Assembly (NCBI GenBank): GCA_039821645.1
Contig: JBCBNU010000005.1
Location: forward strand, 1-64,000
Origin: CALBPI01 sp039821645
GTDB taxonomy: Bacteria; Pseudomonadota; Gammaproteobacteria; Steroidobacterales; Woeseiaceae
Direction: 5' to 3'
DNA: 64,000 nt
The notes below the pieces were generated by a model that searched no databases, had not been told where the DNA came from, and was given only the letters and a program-made list of their open reading frames with translations. How positions within the stretch are numbered: the stretch's first letter is position 1; the number at the start of each line of letters is the position of its first letter. Below, one piece after another: positions 52,506-60,338 of the stretch. The position numbers were made by a program, and so were the translations under genes.

Positions 52506-54170
52506 ATGGACAAAGCGCTACTTCGCTCGAATCGGATCAACGCAACAACGCTGGGCGATCTGCTGCTGTCGGCGGCCGACGACTATCCGGACTCTCCTGC
52601 GATCGTGTTTCCGGACCTCCGCCTGACCTACGCAGAGTTACGCGATAGAGCCATGACACGGGCGAAATGCCTTATGGCGCTGGGCGTCCAACGCGGTGAG
52701 CATGTCGGCATCTTGTTGCCGACCTGTCATGACTTTCCGGAGCTCTTTTTCGGGGTTGCACTCGCCGGTGCGGTTCCTGTGCCGGTCAACGCGCGTTACC
52801 AAGCACATGAACTCGCTTACGTGATCGAGAACGGAGATCTTGTCTGCGTCATCACGACCGATCAGATCGCCGAACAGGTCGACTTCGTCGAGCGCATGAC
52901 CCGAGGCTTACCGGATATCGCCGAGCAACAAAACGTATTGGCGCTGTCTGTCGCTGCCGCGCCGAAATTGCGCAACCTGGTACTCCTTGGCGAAAGCACA
53001 CCTCCAGGATTTATCCCGCAACAAAAATTCGAGGCTCTGGCTAATACCATCACTGATGATGAGGTGCACGAACGGCGGATGCGCGTGCAGGTGCGCGACC
53101 CGGGATTAATGCTCTATACCTCGGGCACCACAGCCAGCCCGAAAGGCGCGGTGATCAGTCATGAGGCAATGGTCCGTAACTCGATCGCACTCGGACGCCA
53201 GCGCTATAAACTGACCCACGAAGATCGTTTCTGGTCGCCACTCCCGATGTTTCATATCGCAGCAATCCTGCCAATCGTCGCTTCGTTCGATGTCGGTGCC
53301 GCGTATCTGACTATGTCCTACTTTGATGCCGGAGTGGCGTTGAAGATGCTCGAAGAGGAACGAGCGTCAGTGACCTACCCTTGCTTCATTACGATCATGT
53401 CGGATCTTATCCATCACCCTGACTTTGAGAAAACCGATTTATCAGCCGTTCGGCTAATGAATTCGAACTTCGCTGTGCAGCCGCCAGGGATTGCAGAGGC
53501 AATGCAAAAAGCAATGCCGAATACCATTCAAGTCGGCACCTTTGGCATGACCGAAACCGCTGGCACGGTATGCACTAGCGAACTTGATGCCACGCTTGAG
53601 CAGCGAACCACAAGATTGGGTACGCCGCTGCCGGGCATGGAAGTGCGAATCGTCAATGCCGACACCGGTGAAGACCTCCCAACCGGGGAGCGGGGCGAGA
53701 TTCTCGTGCGCGGGTACAGCTTGTTTGATCATTACTACAAGGATCCGGAAAAGACAGCTGCTGCAAAAGACGACGACGGCTGGTATCACACCGGCGATGT
53801 CGGCTCGCTCGATGAAGACGGGCAGATCATGTTTTATGGACGTACAAAAGACATGTTGAAAGTCGGCGGGGAAAACGTGGCTGCAGCCGAGATAGAAACG
53901 TTCCTCGCACGTCATGATGCTGTGAAGATGGCGCAGGTCGTTGGTGTGCCTGACGCACGTCTTGGAGAGGTTGCCGCAGCCTTCGTCGAACTGCAGGACG
54001 ATAACACCGTAGAACCCGAAGCGTTAATGGCTTTTTGTAAGGGAGAAATTGCTAGTTTCAAAATCCCACGCTACGTACGCTTCGTGACGGAGTGGCCGAT
54101 GTCCACCAGCAAAATTCAAAAATTCAAACTTCGCGATCAACTCGTAGCGGAACTGGAGCAAACATCATGA
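52506..54170 (+). CDS. Acyl-CoA synthetase (AMP-forming)
   Basis: A 554-residue adenylate-forming enzyme. GLMLYTSGTTASPKGAVISHEAM is the ATP-binding P-loop, TFGMTETAGTVC the A5-type motif, and GWYHTGDVGSLDEDGQIMFYGRTKDMLKVGGENV the A7/A8 part. The conserved lysine is in MSTSKIQKFKLR near the C-terminus. It should activate a carboxylic acid to its CoA thioester. Within this regulon it would feed the beta-oxidation enzymes. It is sandwiched between two ABM-fold genes with overlaps of two or four bases, so tight co-translation is expected. Confidence 0.92.
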   Translation: MDKALLRSNRINATTLGDLLLSAADDYPDSPAIVFPDLRLTYAELRDRAMTRAKCLMALGVQRGEHVGILLPTCHDFPELFFGVALAGAVPVPVNARYQAHELAYVIENGDLVCVITTDQIAEQVDFVERMTRGLPDIAEQQNVLALSVAAAPKLRNLVLLGESTPPGFIPQQKFEALANTITDDEVHERRMRVQVRDPGLMLYTSGTTASPKGAVISHEAMVRNSIALGRQRYKLTHEDRFWSPLPMFHIAAILPIVASFDVGAAYLTMSYFDAGVALKMLEEERASVTYPCFITIMSDLIHHPDFEKTDLSAVRLMNSNFAVQPPGIAEAMQKAMPNTIQVGTFGMTETAGTVCTSELDATLEQRTTRLGTPLPGMEVRIVNADTGEDLPTGERGEILVRGYSLFDHYYKDPEKTAAAKDDDGWYHTGDVGSLDEDGQIMFYGRTKDMLKVGGENVAAAEIETFLARHDAVKMAQVVGVPDARLGEVAAAFVELQDDNTVEPEALMAFCKGEIASFKIPRYVRFVTEWPMSTSKIQKFKLRDQLVAELEQTS

Positions 54171-54454
54171 TGTCATTCGTTGCCACTCTGGTTGTAAAAC
54201 CGGAGCGCGCGCAGGAATTCGAAACGCTGCAAACGCATTTGACGAACCTCGCAGTGGAGCACGAACCTGATCTGATCGCCTATCATGTGCTGAAGCAGCG
54301 CGAGGCGGAAAACACCTATGTCGTATATGCGGCGTTCAAAGACCAGGCGGCGTTCGACTATCACATGGGCATCGATTTTCATGATGAGCTGGTGCCACCG
54401 ATTCTGGATTGCCTCGCCGAGGAGATGGACCTCAAGCTGTTCGACGGCGTTTAG
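54167..54454 (+). CDS. ABM-fold small protein, second copy
   Basis: A 95-residue protein with SFVATLVVKPERAQEFETLQTHLTNLAVEHEPDLIAYHVLKQ and AAFKDQAAFDYHM, the same fold as the first ABM protein but with low identity. The ATG at 54167 overlaps the stop of the synthetase; the next codon is also ATG. The two ABM proteins flanking one synthetase might form a heterodimer or perform consecutive steps. An 8-bp hairpin follows. Confidence 0.8.
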   Translation: MMSFVATLVVKPERAQEFETLQTHLTNLAVEHEPDLIAYHVLKQREAENTYVVYAAFKDQAAFDYHMGIDFHDELVPPILDCLAEEMDLKLFDGV

Positions 54455-54460
54455 GCCCTG

Positions 54461-54480
54461 CACGCACCGTTCTCGGTGCG
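54461..54480 (+). terminator. Hairpin after the ABM/synthetase operon
   Basis: ACGCACCG, a TTCT loop and CGGTGCGT form a perfect 8-bp stem six bases after the last stop codon. No T-run follows, so it is a weak or Rho-dependent terminator candidate, or a structure protecting the 3' end. Confidence 0.5.
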
Positions 54481-54493
54481 TACTCAAACACCT

Positions 54494-54930
54494 ATGACTG
54501 AAACCTGCGTAAGCTGCGGTGCGAAGGTCACGGGCGAATGTTGTTCGGTTTGCGGTGAGCGACGACTGAATCCTTCGGACCGCACCCTCGGAGCACTGAC
54601 GCGAGACTTCTTCGAATCGGCCACTGATCTCGATTCGCGACTCACGTCGGATACAACACATCGCTGGACATACAAATTAACCAGCAGGCCTATTCAACTG
54701 CATTACCTATTGAGAGCTGGGTCGAGACGACCGCCTACTTCGCGATTGAGTTGGTCGGACCACTCCTGATCATCGGCCCCTACCTGTACCTGTCTATCCG
54801 ACGCTTCTACGGCACAAGCGCCCTGCAAACCGCAGCAACGGCGGCGGTCGTCGTGTTCAGTCTGTTCTGGAACGCAGTGGTCTATCGACTCATCCTGCTG
54901 CTCGCCACTCTCGGATCAATCAATACGTAG
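54494..54930 (+). pseudogene. DUF3667 membrane protein with internal deletion
   Basis: The 5' part has TCVSCGAKVTGECCSVCGERRL, a zinc ribbon, then ALTRDFFESATDLDSRL, as in DUF3667. After about 60 residues the frame turns into unrelated sequence; a different frame then contains ETTAYFAIELVGPLLIIGPYLYLSIRRFYGTSALQTAA and TM helices to a stop at 54930, matching the C-terminal DUF3667 part. The middle, several transmembrane helices, is missing and the halves are out of frame. Intact homologues have about 250-400 residues. No product is expected. Confidence 0.68.
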
Positions 54931-55228
54931 CAGGGCAATCGACATTATCTGGGTAGCGGACGTTCTTGATTTGCCCATCGTCGTTTTCGTAGGTGCACGT
55001 CTTCAGCGTGGCACGCATATTGACTTGTCGGCCTTTGCGTCCCGCGACGCCTGTACCGTGGGCAGTGCCAGATGGTTCAGCAGTAGTGAATCGGTTGGAC
55101 GCCGGGGTCGTACTGATCAGTTTGTACGTACCACCGGTATAGGCCGGGGCGGATGAATTTGTGTTTGCACAACCCATCAACGCCGTCGAGGCTGAAACGA
55201 TGGTGATTAGTACCGCTTTGCGAATCAT
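54920..55228 (-). CDS. Small lipoprotein A of a paralog pair
   Basis: A 102-residue protein with a lipoprotein signal ending in TALMGC. The start at 55228 has AGGAG; an upstream frame reaches 55285 but has no such site. GGTYKLISTTPASNRFTT and CTYENDDGQIKNVRYPDNVDCPATY compare with GGVYDLISEQYIRGPNDT and CTYVSRETGARDIRRYPGGMPCPPNL in the next lipoprotein. Two cysteines frame the C-terminal loop. No function known. Its end overlaps the DUF3667 remnant on the other strand by 11 bases. Confidence 0.7.
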   Translation of the reverse strand: MIRKAVLITIVSASTALMGCANTNSSAPAYTGGTYKLISTTPASNRFTTAEPSGTAHGTGVAGRKGRQVNMRATLKTCTYENDDGQIKNVRYPDNVDCPATY

Positions 55229-55335
55229 GAATGCACTCCTGTTACTTACACAACCGCCCCCGAAACTTACACTTACATTGAACAAATCGATTGCTCAAGC
55301 TTATTCGGATCGGGACTACCGAAGCTTGCTAAGCC

Positions 55336-55608
55336 TCACAGATTCGGTGGGCACGGCATCCCACCTGGGTAACGACGGATGTCGCGAGCGCCGGTTTCAC
55401 GACTGACGTAAGTGCACACAGTGCTGCCGCGCGCCCTGGGGCCCGCACTGCCTATCGTGTCGTTTGGACCGCGGATGTATTGCTCGCTGATGAGGTCGTA
55501 AACGCCGCCACTCGGTGCATCGTCCTCGAACGACGTACTGACACATCCGCTGCAGATTAAGGCGCTCACCAGCACCGAAATGAATCTCACGAGATCAGGG
55601 CTGTGCAA
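55336..55608 (-). CDS. Small lipoprotein B of a paralog pair
   Basis: A 90-residue protein with a lipoprotein signal ending in ALICSGC. Shares with lipoprotein A the layout GGxYxLIS, then CTYxxxxG, xxIRRYPGGMPCP, so both come from one ancestor and their cysteine pair is conserved. It overlaps the end of the GlyGly-CTERM protein gene by 14 bases and is probably read after it. Function unknown. Confidence 0.7.
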   Translation of the reverse strand: MHSPDLVRFISVLVSALICSGCVSTSFEDDAPSGGVYDLISEQYIRGPNDTIGSAGPRARGSTVCTYVSRETGARDIRRYPGGMPCPPNL

Positions 55609-56341
55609 GACTGTGGCGTCGGTGACGACGCCCGATCAATAGTGTTGCAACGAGGAAAAACAGACCGGCGAGTCCGACGGAACCACCCCCGGAACCGCCA
55701 AACGGACCTTGCTGCGGGGGTACGTGGACAATCGGGTCGAGATCCATCTCGGTCAAGATCGTGAACTCCGCGGGAATGTAGGTGAAGTCCGTGATGTACT
55801 CCTCGCCGAACGCAACCTCCTGCAGCGGATTTTGCGACGGCACGTTGTTAGAGTTTTGAATCCGACCAGTACCGTCGGCACGTAGCTCGAGCAGAGCGGG
55901 ATGGAATCGTCCGTTATCGACTTCGCGACCATCGAAACGGAACACCACATCAGTGCCAGTACCCACCAGCTCCGAGGCAACCACACCATCATCGATGAAC
56001 GCGTCTGCGGCGACTTCAAAACGCAACGAGCTACCCTGCGCGTAGAAGTCAGCGCCGGAGATCGTGCGCTCGAGCGCAAACGAGGGGAACCCCGACGGCG
56101 TACCCATCATCAGATCACCTGAAACTGAGTAGACCACCTGCACAAGATCCGGGTTGTCGTAGACACCCGTTCGGATGGGTTCCTCAAACTCGATCCGAAT
56201 CTGGAATGTGGTGACATCGCTGAAGACGGCGGTCGTCACAATATCCGAACCGTTCGAGTCAATCGAAAAAGAGGGATTCACCTGCGCGCCGGCAGCACCA
56301 CTGGCCAGAATTGCAGTCATTGCAAGCACAAGGTTGCGCAT
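55595..56341 (-). CDS. Exported protein with GlyGly-CTERM sorting tail
   Basis: A 248-residue protein with a signal peptide ending in GAAGAQ and a beta-sandwich-like body. The C-terminus reads FGGSGGGSVGLAGLFFLVATLLIGRRHRRH, a GlyGly motif, one transmembrane helix and a basic cluster, the GlyGly-CTERM sorting signal. A rhombosortase outside the window would process it and the M12-type protease at 39.3-41.3 kb alike. The body has no recognised family. Located at the surface or secreted. Confidence 0.75.
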   Translation of the reverse strand: MRNLVLAMTAILASGAAGAQVNPSFSIDSNGSDIVTTAVFSDVTTFQIRIEFEEPIRTGVYDNPDLVQVVYSVSGDLMMGTPSGFPSFALERTISGADFYAQGSSLRFEVAADAFIDDGVVASELVGTGTDVVFRFDGREVDNGRFHPALLELRADGTGRIQNSNNVPSQNPLQEVAFGEEYITDFTYIPAEFTILTEMDLDPIVHVPPQQGPFGGSGGGSVGLAGLFFLVATLLIGRRHRRHSLAQP

Positions 56342-56414
56342 GAGTGGCTCCTGTCGTTACCCGGGGATTATGGTAACGCGTCGCAGAACCTGCGGCCTGC
56401 GCCAGATCACATTA

Positions 56415-57608
56415 TCAATGATCGGCGAACAGTACGGCAGGCGCTTCGAGCAGAGCCTTCAAATCAGCAAGAAACGCCGCACCAGCAGCGCCATCAAAGG
56501 CTCGGTGGTCACAGGACATCGTGATCGACATCCGCTCTGCGATGCCCAGTTCGCCGTCCTTGATTGTGGGTACCGACCTCGCGGCACCAACCGCGAGGAT
56601 TGAAGTTTGCGGCGGATTTACGATCGCAGTAAACGCATCGACGCCATACATACCAAGGTTGGAGACCGTGGTGGCACCGCCTTCAAGATCGCCGGCTTCG
56701 AGTGACCGATCATATGCTGCTGCTGCAAGACGACGGATCTCTTGCGCCAACGCGGTGAGTGGCTGACCCGCTGCATTCTTGATCACCGGCGCTACCAATC
56801 CATCGGCCGCAGCAACGGCGACACCGACGCTGGCGCTAGCCGCGTAAAGCTCATCATCACGTAGCTGTACGTTTACGGCTGGGTGTTTCGTCAGAGTCTC
56901 GGCGACTGCGCGGACGATCACATCGTTGAGCGTCACCTTCACACCATTGTCGTTGTTCAGGCTACGCCGGAGCGTCTGGGCGCGACCCACGTCGACTGCG
57001 ATGTCCAGATAGAAGTGTGGAATCTGCTGCTTGGCTGCCTGCATTCGCGCAGCAACCGTACGCTGTAGTGCACTGCGCTGGATCGGCGCGCCGCTCTGCG
57101 CAGCCGCCGCCGCAGCCTCAACGTTCTGCTTGGAAATGCGTCCGTTGCGACCCGTGCCCTGAATGTTCTGCCACGCGACACCCAGCGATTCGGCCAAGCG
57201 CTTTGCGATGGGTGAGATTCGAGGCTCACCTGCCGCAGGTGTTGCCTGTTCGACCGCGGCCTCCGTCGCGTCAGTAGGTTCTGATGGCTCACTCCCGCCA
57301 CCGTCAAACGATGCATCAACCGGGACGAACGACTCGACGAATACGTCTACCTCTGTCTCGCTTTCATCACCATCGCTGATAACACCAATGAGCTTTCCAA
57401 CTTCGAAGACATCGCCGGGTTCGGCCAGAATTCGACGCAAGACGCCGGCGGCAGGAGCTTCATGCGTATTCACGATTTTCTCGGTTTCCATGTCGACGAT
57501 TTCATCGCCTTTCGAAACCGCATCGCCAACAGCCACCTTCCATTCGGCGAGCGTCGCTTCTTGCATCTCGATGCCCCATTTCGGGACGGTTACAGCATGA
57601 ATGGTCAT
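56415..57608 (-). CDS. 2-oxo acid/acetoin dehydrogenase E2 acyltransferase
   Basis: A 397-residue E2 subunit. The lipoyl domain (residues 1-80) has the modified lysine in METEKIVN; an acidic and alanine-rich linker leads to the E3/E1-binding domain (RISPIAKRLAESLGVAWQNIQGTGRNGRI), and the catalytic domain ends with SCDHRAFDGAAGAAFL, the His/Asp site. The start at 57608 forms an ATGA overlap with E1beta. No E3 (lipoamide dehydrogenase) gene is present, so it must borrow one. The substrate is a 2-oxo acid or acetoin-like ketone; the sequence cannot tell which. Confidence 0.9.
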   Translation of the reverse strand: MTIHAVTVPKWGIEMQEATLAEWKVAVGDAVSKGDEIVDMETEKIVNTHEAPAAGVLRRILAEPGDVFEVGKLIGVISDGDESETEVDVFVESFVPVDASFDGGGSEPSEPTDATEAAVEQATPAAGEPRISPIAKRLAESLGVAWQNIQGTGRNGRISKQNVEAAAAAAQSGAPIQRSALQRTVAARMQAAKQQIPHFYLDIAVDVGRAQTLRRSLNNDNGVKVTLNDVIVRAVAETLTKHPAVNVQLRDDELYAASASVGVAVAAADGLVAPVIKNAAGQPLTALAQEIRRLAAAAYDRSLEAGDLEGGATTVSNLGMYGVDAFTAIVNPPQTSILAVGAARSVPTIKDGELGIAERMSITMSCDHRAFDGAAGAAFLADLKALLEAPAVLFADH

Positions 57609-58618
57609 TTGGAGTACGCCACGACTTCGCGTATCGCCTTTTCGATATCGTCCGGGCTCGGCACATAGGCGCGTTCGAGCTCGCGAGCGAATGGCACAGG
57701 CGTGTGCGGTGCCGTCACGAGTTTCACCGGTGCTTGCAGCAAATCGAATGCCTCGCTTGCAACCATCCCGGCGATATCCGAGGCGATGCTGCATCGTGGA
57801 TTCGACTCATCAACAATGACGAGTCGACCGGTTTCCTCGAGGCTTTCGAGAATCGTATCGAGATCGAGCGGCGAGGTCGTTCGCGGATCGATGAGGTCAC
57901 AAGTGATGCCGTCCGCTTCCAACTTGTCGAGCGCCTTCTCCGCAAAACTGACCATTCGAGCGATCGCGACAACCGTCGCGTTTCCACCCTCGCGAACCAA
58001 CGCGGCTTCGCCAAACGGAATCAGGTATTCACCCTCAGGCACTTCGCACTTACGCGGATACAGCGCTTTGTGCTCGAAAAAGACTACGGGATCATCCTCG
58101 CGCAACGCGGTAGTGAGTAACCCTTTCGCATCCGCTGCATTTGATGGGATGACGCACTTCAGACCAGGTACGCTCGTCACAATCGGGTAGATGGTCTGCG
58201 AGTGTTGTGCACCCATGTTCATGCCGGCGCCGGTCGGCATCCGGATGATCGCCGGGCAGCGCGTCTTGCCGCCGAACATGTAGCGAAACTTCGCGATCTG
58301 GTTGTAGAGCTGATCCATCGAGACACCGATGAAGTCAGCGAACATCAATTCGGCAATCGGGCGATAACCGGCGAGAGCCGCCCCCGCGGCCGCACCGACA
58401 ATCGCCGACTCACTGATCGGCGTATCGATAACGCGATCCTTACCAAACTTCTTGTACAAGCCGCTACTGACGCCAAAGATACCGCCAGCAGCCTCTTCAA
58501 CGCCGGTACCACCAGCACCACCCGCAACATCTTCGCCGAGGATAATGACCTTCTCGTTGCGCGCCATTTCGGTGTGCAACACTTCGTTCAGCGCATCGCG
58601 CATCGACATGACAGGCAT
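57605..58618 (-). CDS. TPP-dependent dehydrogenase E1 beta subunit
   Basis: A 337-residue E1beta protein. SMRDALNEVLHTEMARNEKVIILGEDV and the transketolase-like PISESAIVGAAAGAALAGYRPIAELMFADF are the TPP-binding site contributions; the C-terminal RLVIVDESNPRCSIASDIAG is the usual second domain. It resembles acetoin dehydrogenase AcoB and pyruvate dehydrogenase beta equally, so the substrate is not settled. It is preceded by E1alpha (gap 10 bases) and followed by E2 (4-base overlap). Confidence 0.92.
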   Translation of the reverse strand: MPVMSMRDALNEVLHTEMARNEKVIILGEDVAGGAGGTGVEEAAGGIFGVSSGLYKKFGKDRVIDTPISESAIVGAAAGAALAGYRPIAELMFADFIGVSMDQLYNQIAKFRYMFGGKTRCPAIIRMPTGAGMNMGAQHSQTIYPIVTSVPGLKCVIPSNAADAKGLLTTALREDDPVVFFEHKALYPRKCEVPEGEYLIPFGEAALVREGGNATVVAIARMVSFAEKALDKLEADGITCDLIDPRTTSPLDLDTILESLEETGRLVIVDESNPRCSIASDIAGMVASEAFDLLQAPVKLVTAPHTPVPFARELERAYVPSPDDIEKAIREVVAYSK

Positions 58619-58628
58619 ACGCGGATCC

Positions 58629-59597
58629 TCAGTAATTGATATAGACGTCGGTCAGTACGTCCGACAATGCAGGGGCAGGTGCGCTCTGAGCTTCGCTAAC
58701 CGCGCGATCGATCAGCGCCAAGACTTCCTCGTCGATGGCGTCGAGCTTGCCGACATCCACGTCGCCGTCCCTGGCAACTCGAGCTCGGAAGTTCTTTAGA
58801 CAATCCATTGTCTCGCGGAAATTCGCTACTTCGTCTTTGGCGCGATAGCGCTGCGGGTCACCTTCATAGTGACCGTAGAAACGGGTGATCTTGCATTCGA
58901 GCGCGGCAGGCCCTTCACCGCGACGCGCACGATCAATCAGCTCACCTGCCGACTCATAGACAGCGAAGAAATCAGCGCCATCGCATTTGACGGCAGGCAT
59001 ACCAAAACCGGCGCAGCGACCAGCGATGTCGTTGCTGCCCACGGAATACTCGGTGCCGGTGTGCTCGCCGTAGCCGTTGTCTTCGTAGACAAAGATCGTG
59101 GGCAACTCAAGCACAACAGCCAGGTTCATAGCCTCGAAGACCGTGCCCTGATTGGAACCGCCATCGCCATTGAACGATGCCGTGACTTTGCCCTTGCCAT
59201 CCAGCTTGGTCGCGATGGCAGCGCCGGTCGCGATCGGTGGACCACCGCCCACAATCGCATTCGCGCCCAGCATGCCTTTGTCGAAATCAGCGATATGCAT
59301 CGAACCGCCCTTGCCTTTGCAAAGACCATCTGCACGCCCGTAGATTTCCTTCATCATCCCGATGACGTCGCAGCCTTTGGCGATACAATGCCCATGACCA
59401 CGGTGGGTGGATACGATGTAATCGTCATCGGCGAGATGCGCACACACGCCGGCAGCAACCGCTTCCTGCCCACTGTATAAGTGGGTAAACCCGGGTATGG
59501 CGCCGGTGGCGATCTCGACGTGAAGCCGTTCCTCGAATTCGCGGATCGTTTTCATCACGCGATAGGCGTCGAGCAACTGTGTTTCCGTCAGCGCCAT
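58629..59597 (-). CDS. TPP-dependent dehydrogenase E1 alpha subunit
   Basis: A 322-residue E1alpha protein. The TPP/Mg motif is GDGGSNQGTVFEAMNLAVVLELPTIFVYEDNGY and the phosphorylation-loop-like GYGEHTGTEYSVG follows. The short length without a long C-terminus is typical of the acetoin dehydrogenase (AcoA) type. It heads the E1alpha-E1beta-E2 operon. The ribosome binding site is a run of six G five bases before ATG, and operator D lies 64 bases upstream, so it belongs to the Rieske regulon. Confidence 0.92.
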   Translation of the reverse strand: MALTETQLLDAYRVMKTIREFEERLHVEIATGAIPGFTHLYSGQEAVAAGVCAHLADDDYIVSTHRGHGHCIAKGCDVIGMMKEIYGRADGLCKGKGGSMHIADFDKGMLGANAIVGGGPPIATGAAIATKLDGKGKVTASFNGDGGSNQGTVFEAMNLAVVLELPTIFVYEDNGYGEHTGTEYSVGSNDIAGRCAGFGMPAVKCDGADFFAVYESAGELIDRARRGEGPAALECKITRFYGHYEGDPQRYRAKDEVANFRETMDCLKNFRARVARDGDVDVGKLDAIDEEVLALIDRAVSEAQSAPAPALSDVLTDVYINY

Positions 59598-59661
59598 ACA
59601 TACCCCCCGGAACCGGTGCGCTAAATTAAACCCGGAGTGTACAAATTGCGATCCGAAAAAG

Positions 59662-59679
59662 AAACAGTCTTGACTGTTT
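59662..59679. promoter_or_regulatory. Operator D of the Rieske regulon
   Basis: AAACAGTCTTGACTGTTT has 17 of 18 matches to the palindrome, the best site in the window. It lies 64 bases before the E1alpha start. The next gene on the other strand, a SYLF lipoprotein, begins 102 bases away and may not be controlled by it. Confidence 0.8.
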
Positions 59680-59781
59680 TTTAGAATTTTCCATGAAAAA
59701 ACCGAAGCTTGAGTTCGAAATCGGTATTGTTGGCGCTATACTACTGACTTGTACGATTCATCCTGCTGGAGACAAAAAGCG

Positions 59782-60336
59782 ATGAAACACCACCTCCTTG
59801 GCCTGACTCTTGTTGTGTTGCTAGCGGGTTGCGCCTCAACACGCGGTACACCCGACGAACGCCGAGTTGCGGTTCAGGAAATGCGCACGGAAGTGATCGG
59901 CAAGCTCTATGAAGAAAAGCCGAGTTCGCGTGAGGAAATCGCATCATCGCCGGGCTACGGTGTTTTCAGCAACGCCAACATCAATCTGCTGCTCGCAAGC
60001 TTCGGTGGTGGCTATGGTGTGATTCGAGACAATCGCACCGGCACAGACACCTACATGAAAATGGGTGAAGTTGGGGTCGGGCTAGGAGCAGGCGTAAAGG
60101 ACTATCGAATTGTCATGGTGTTCCATGATGCAGATACGATGAGCGACTTCGTTGAAAAGGGCTGGTCGTTCGGTGCCCAAGCCGACGCCGCCGCCAAAGC
60201 GAGCGACAAAGGCGCGGCCGCCGGAGCCGAGGCGATCCTGGATGGCGTCACCGTCTATCAGATTACAGAGACAGGCCTTGCACTTCAGGCGACGATCAAG
60301 GGCACCAAGTTCTGGAAGGACGACGAGTTGAATTGA
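59782..60336 (+). CDS. SYLF-domain (YSC84-like) lipoprotein
   Basis: A 184-residue protein with a lipoprotein signal ending in VLLAGC. SSPGYGVFSNANINLLLASFGGGYGVI and GEVGVGLGAGVKDYRIVMVFHD are SYLF/YSC84 blocks, the lipid-binding domain that in eukaryotes binds phosphoinositides and in bacteria is of unknown purpose. It lies between two catabolic operons but shows no metabolic feature. Confidence 0.85.
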   Translation: MKHHLLGLTLVVLLAGCASTRGTPDERRVAVQEMRTEVIGKLYEEKPSSREEIASSPGYGVFSNANINLLLASFGGGYGVIRDNRTGTDTYMKMGEVGVGLGAGVKDYRIVMVFHDADTMSDFVEKGWSFGAQADAAAKASDKGAAAGAEAILDGVTVYQITETGLALQATIKGTKFWKDDELN

Positions 60337-60338
60337 CC

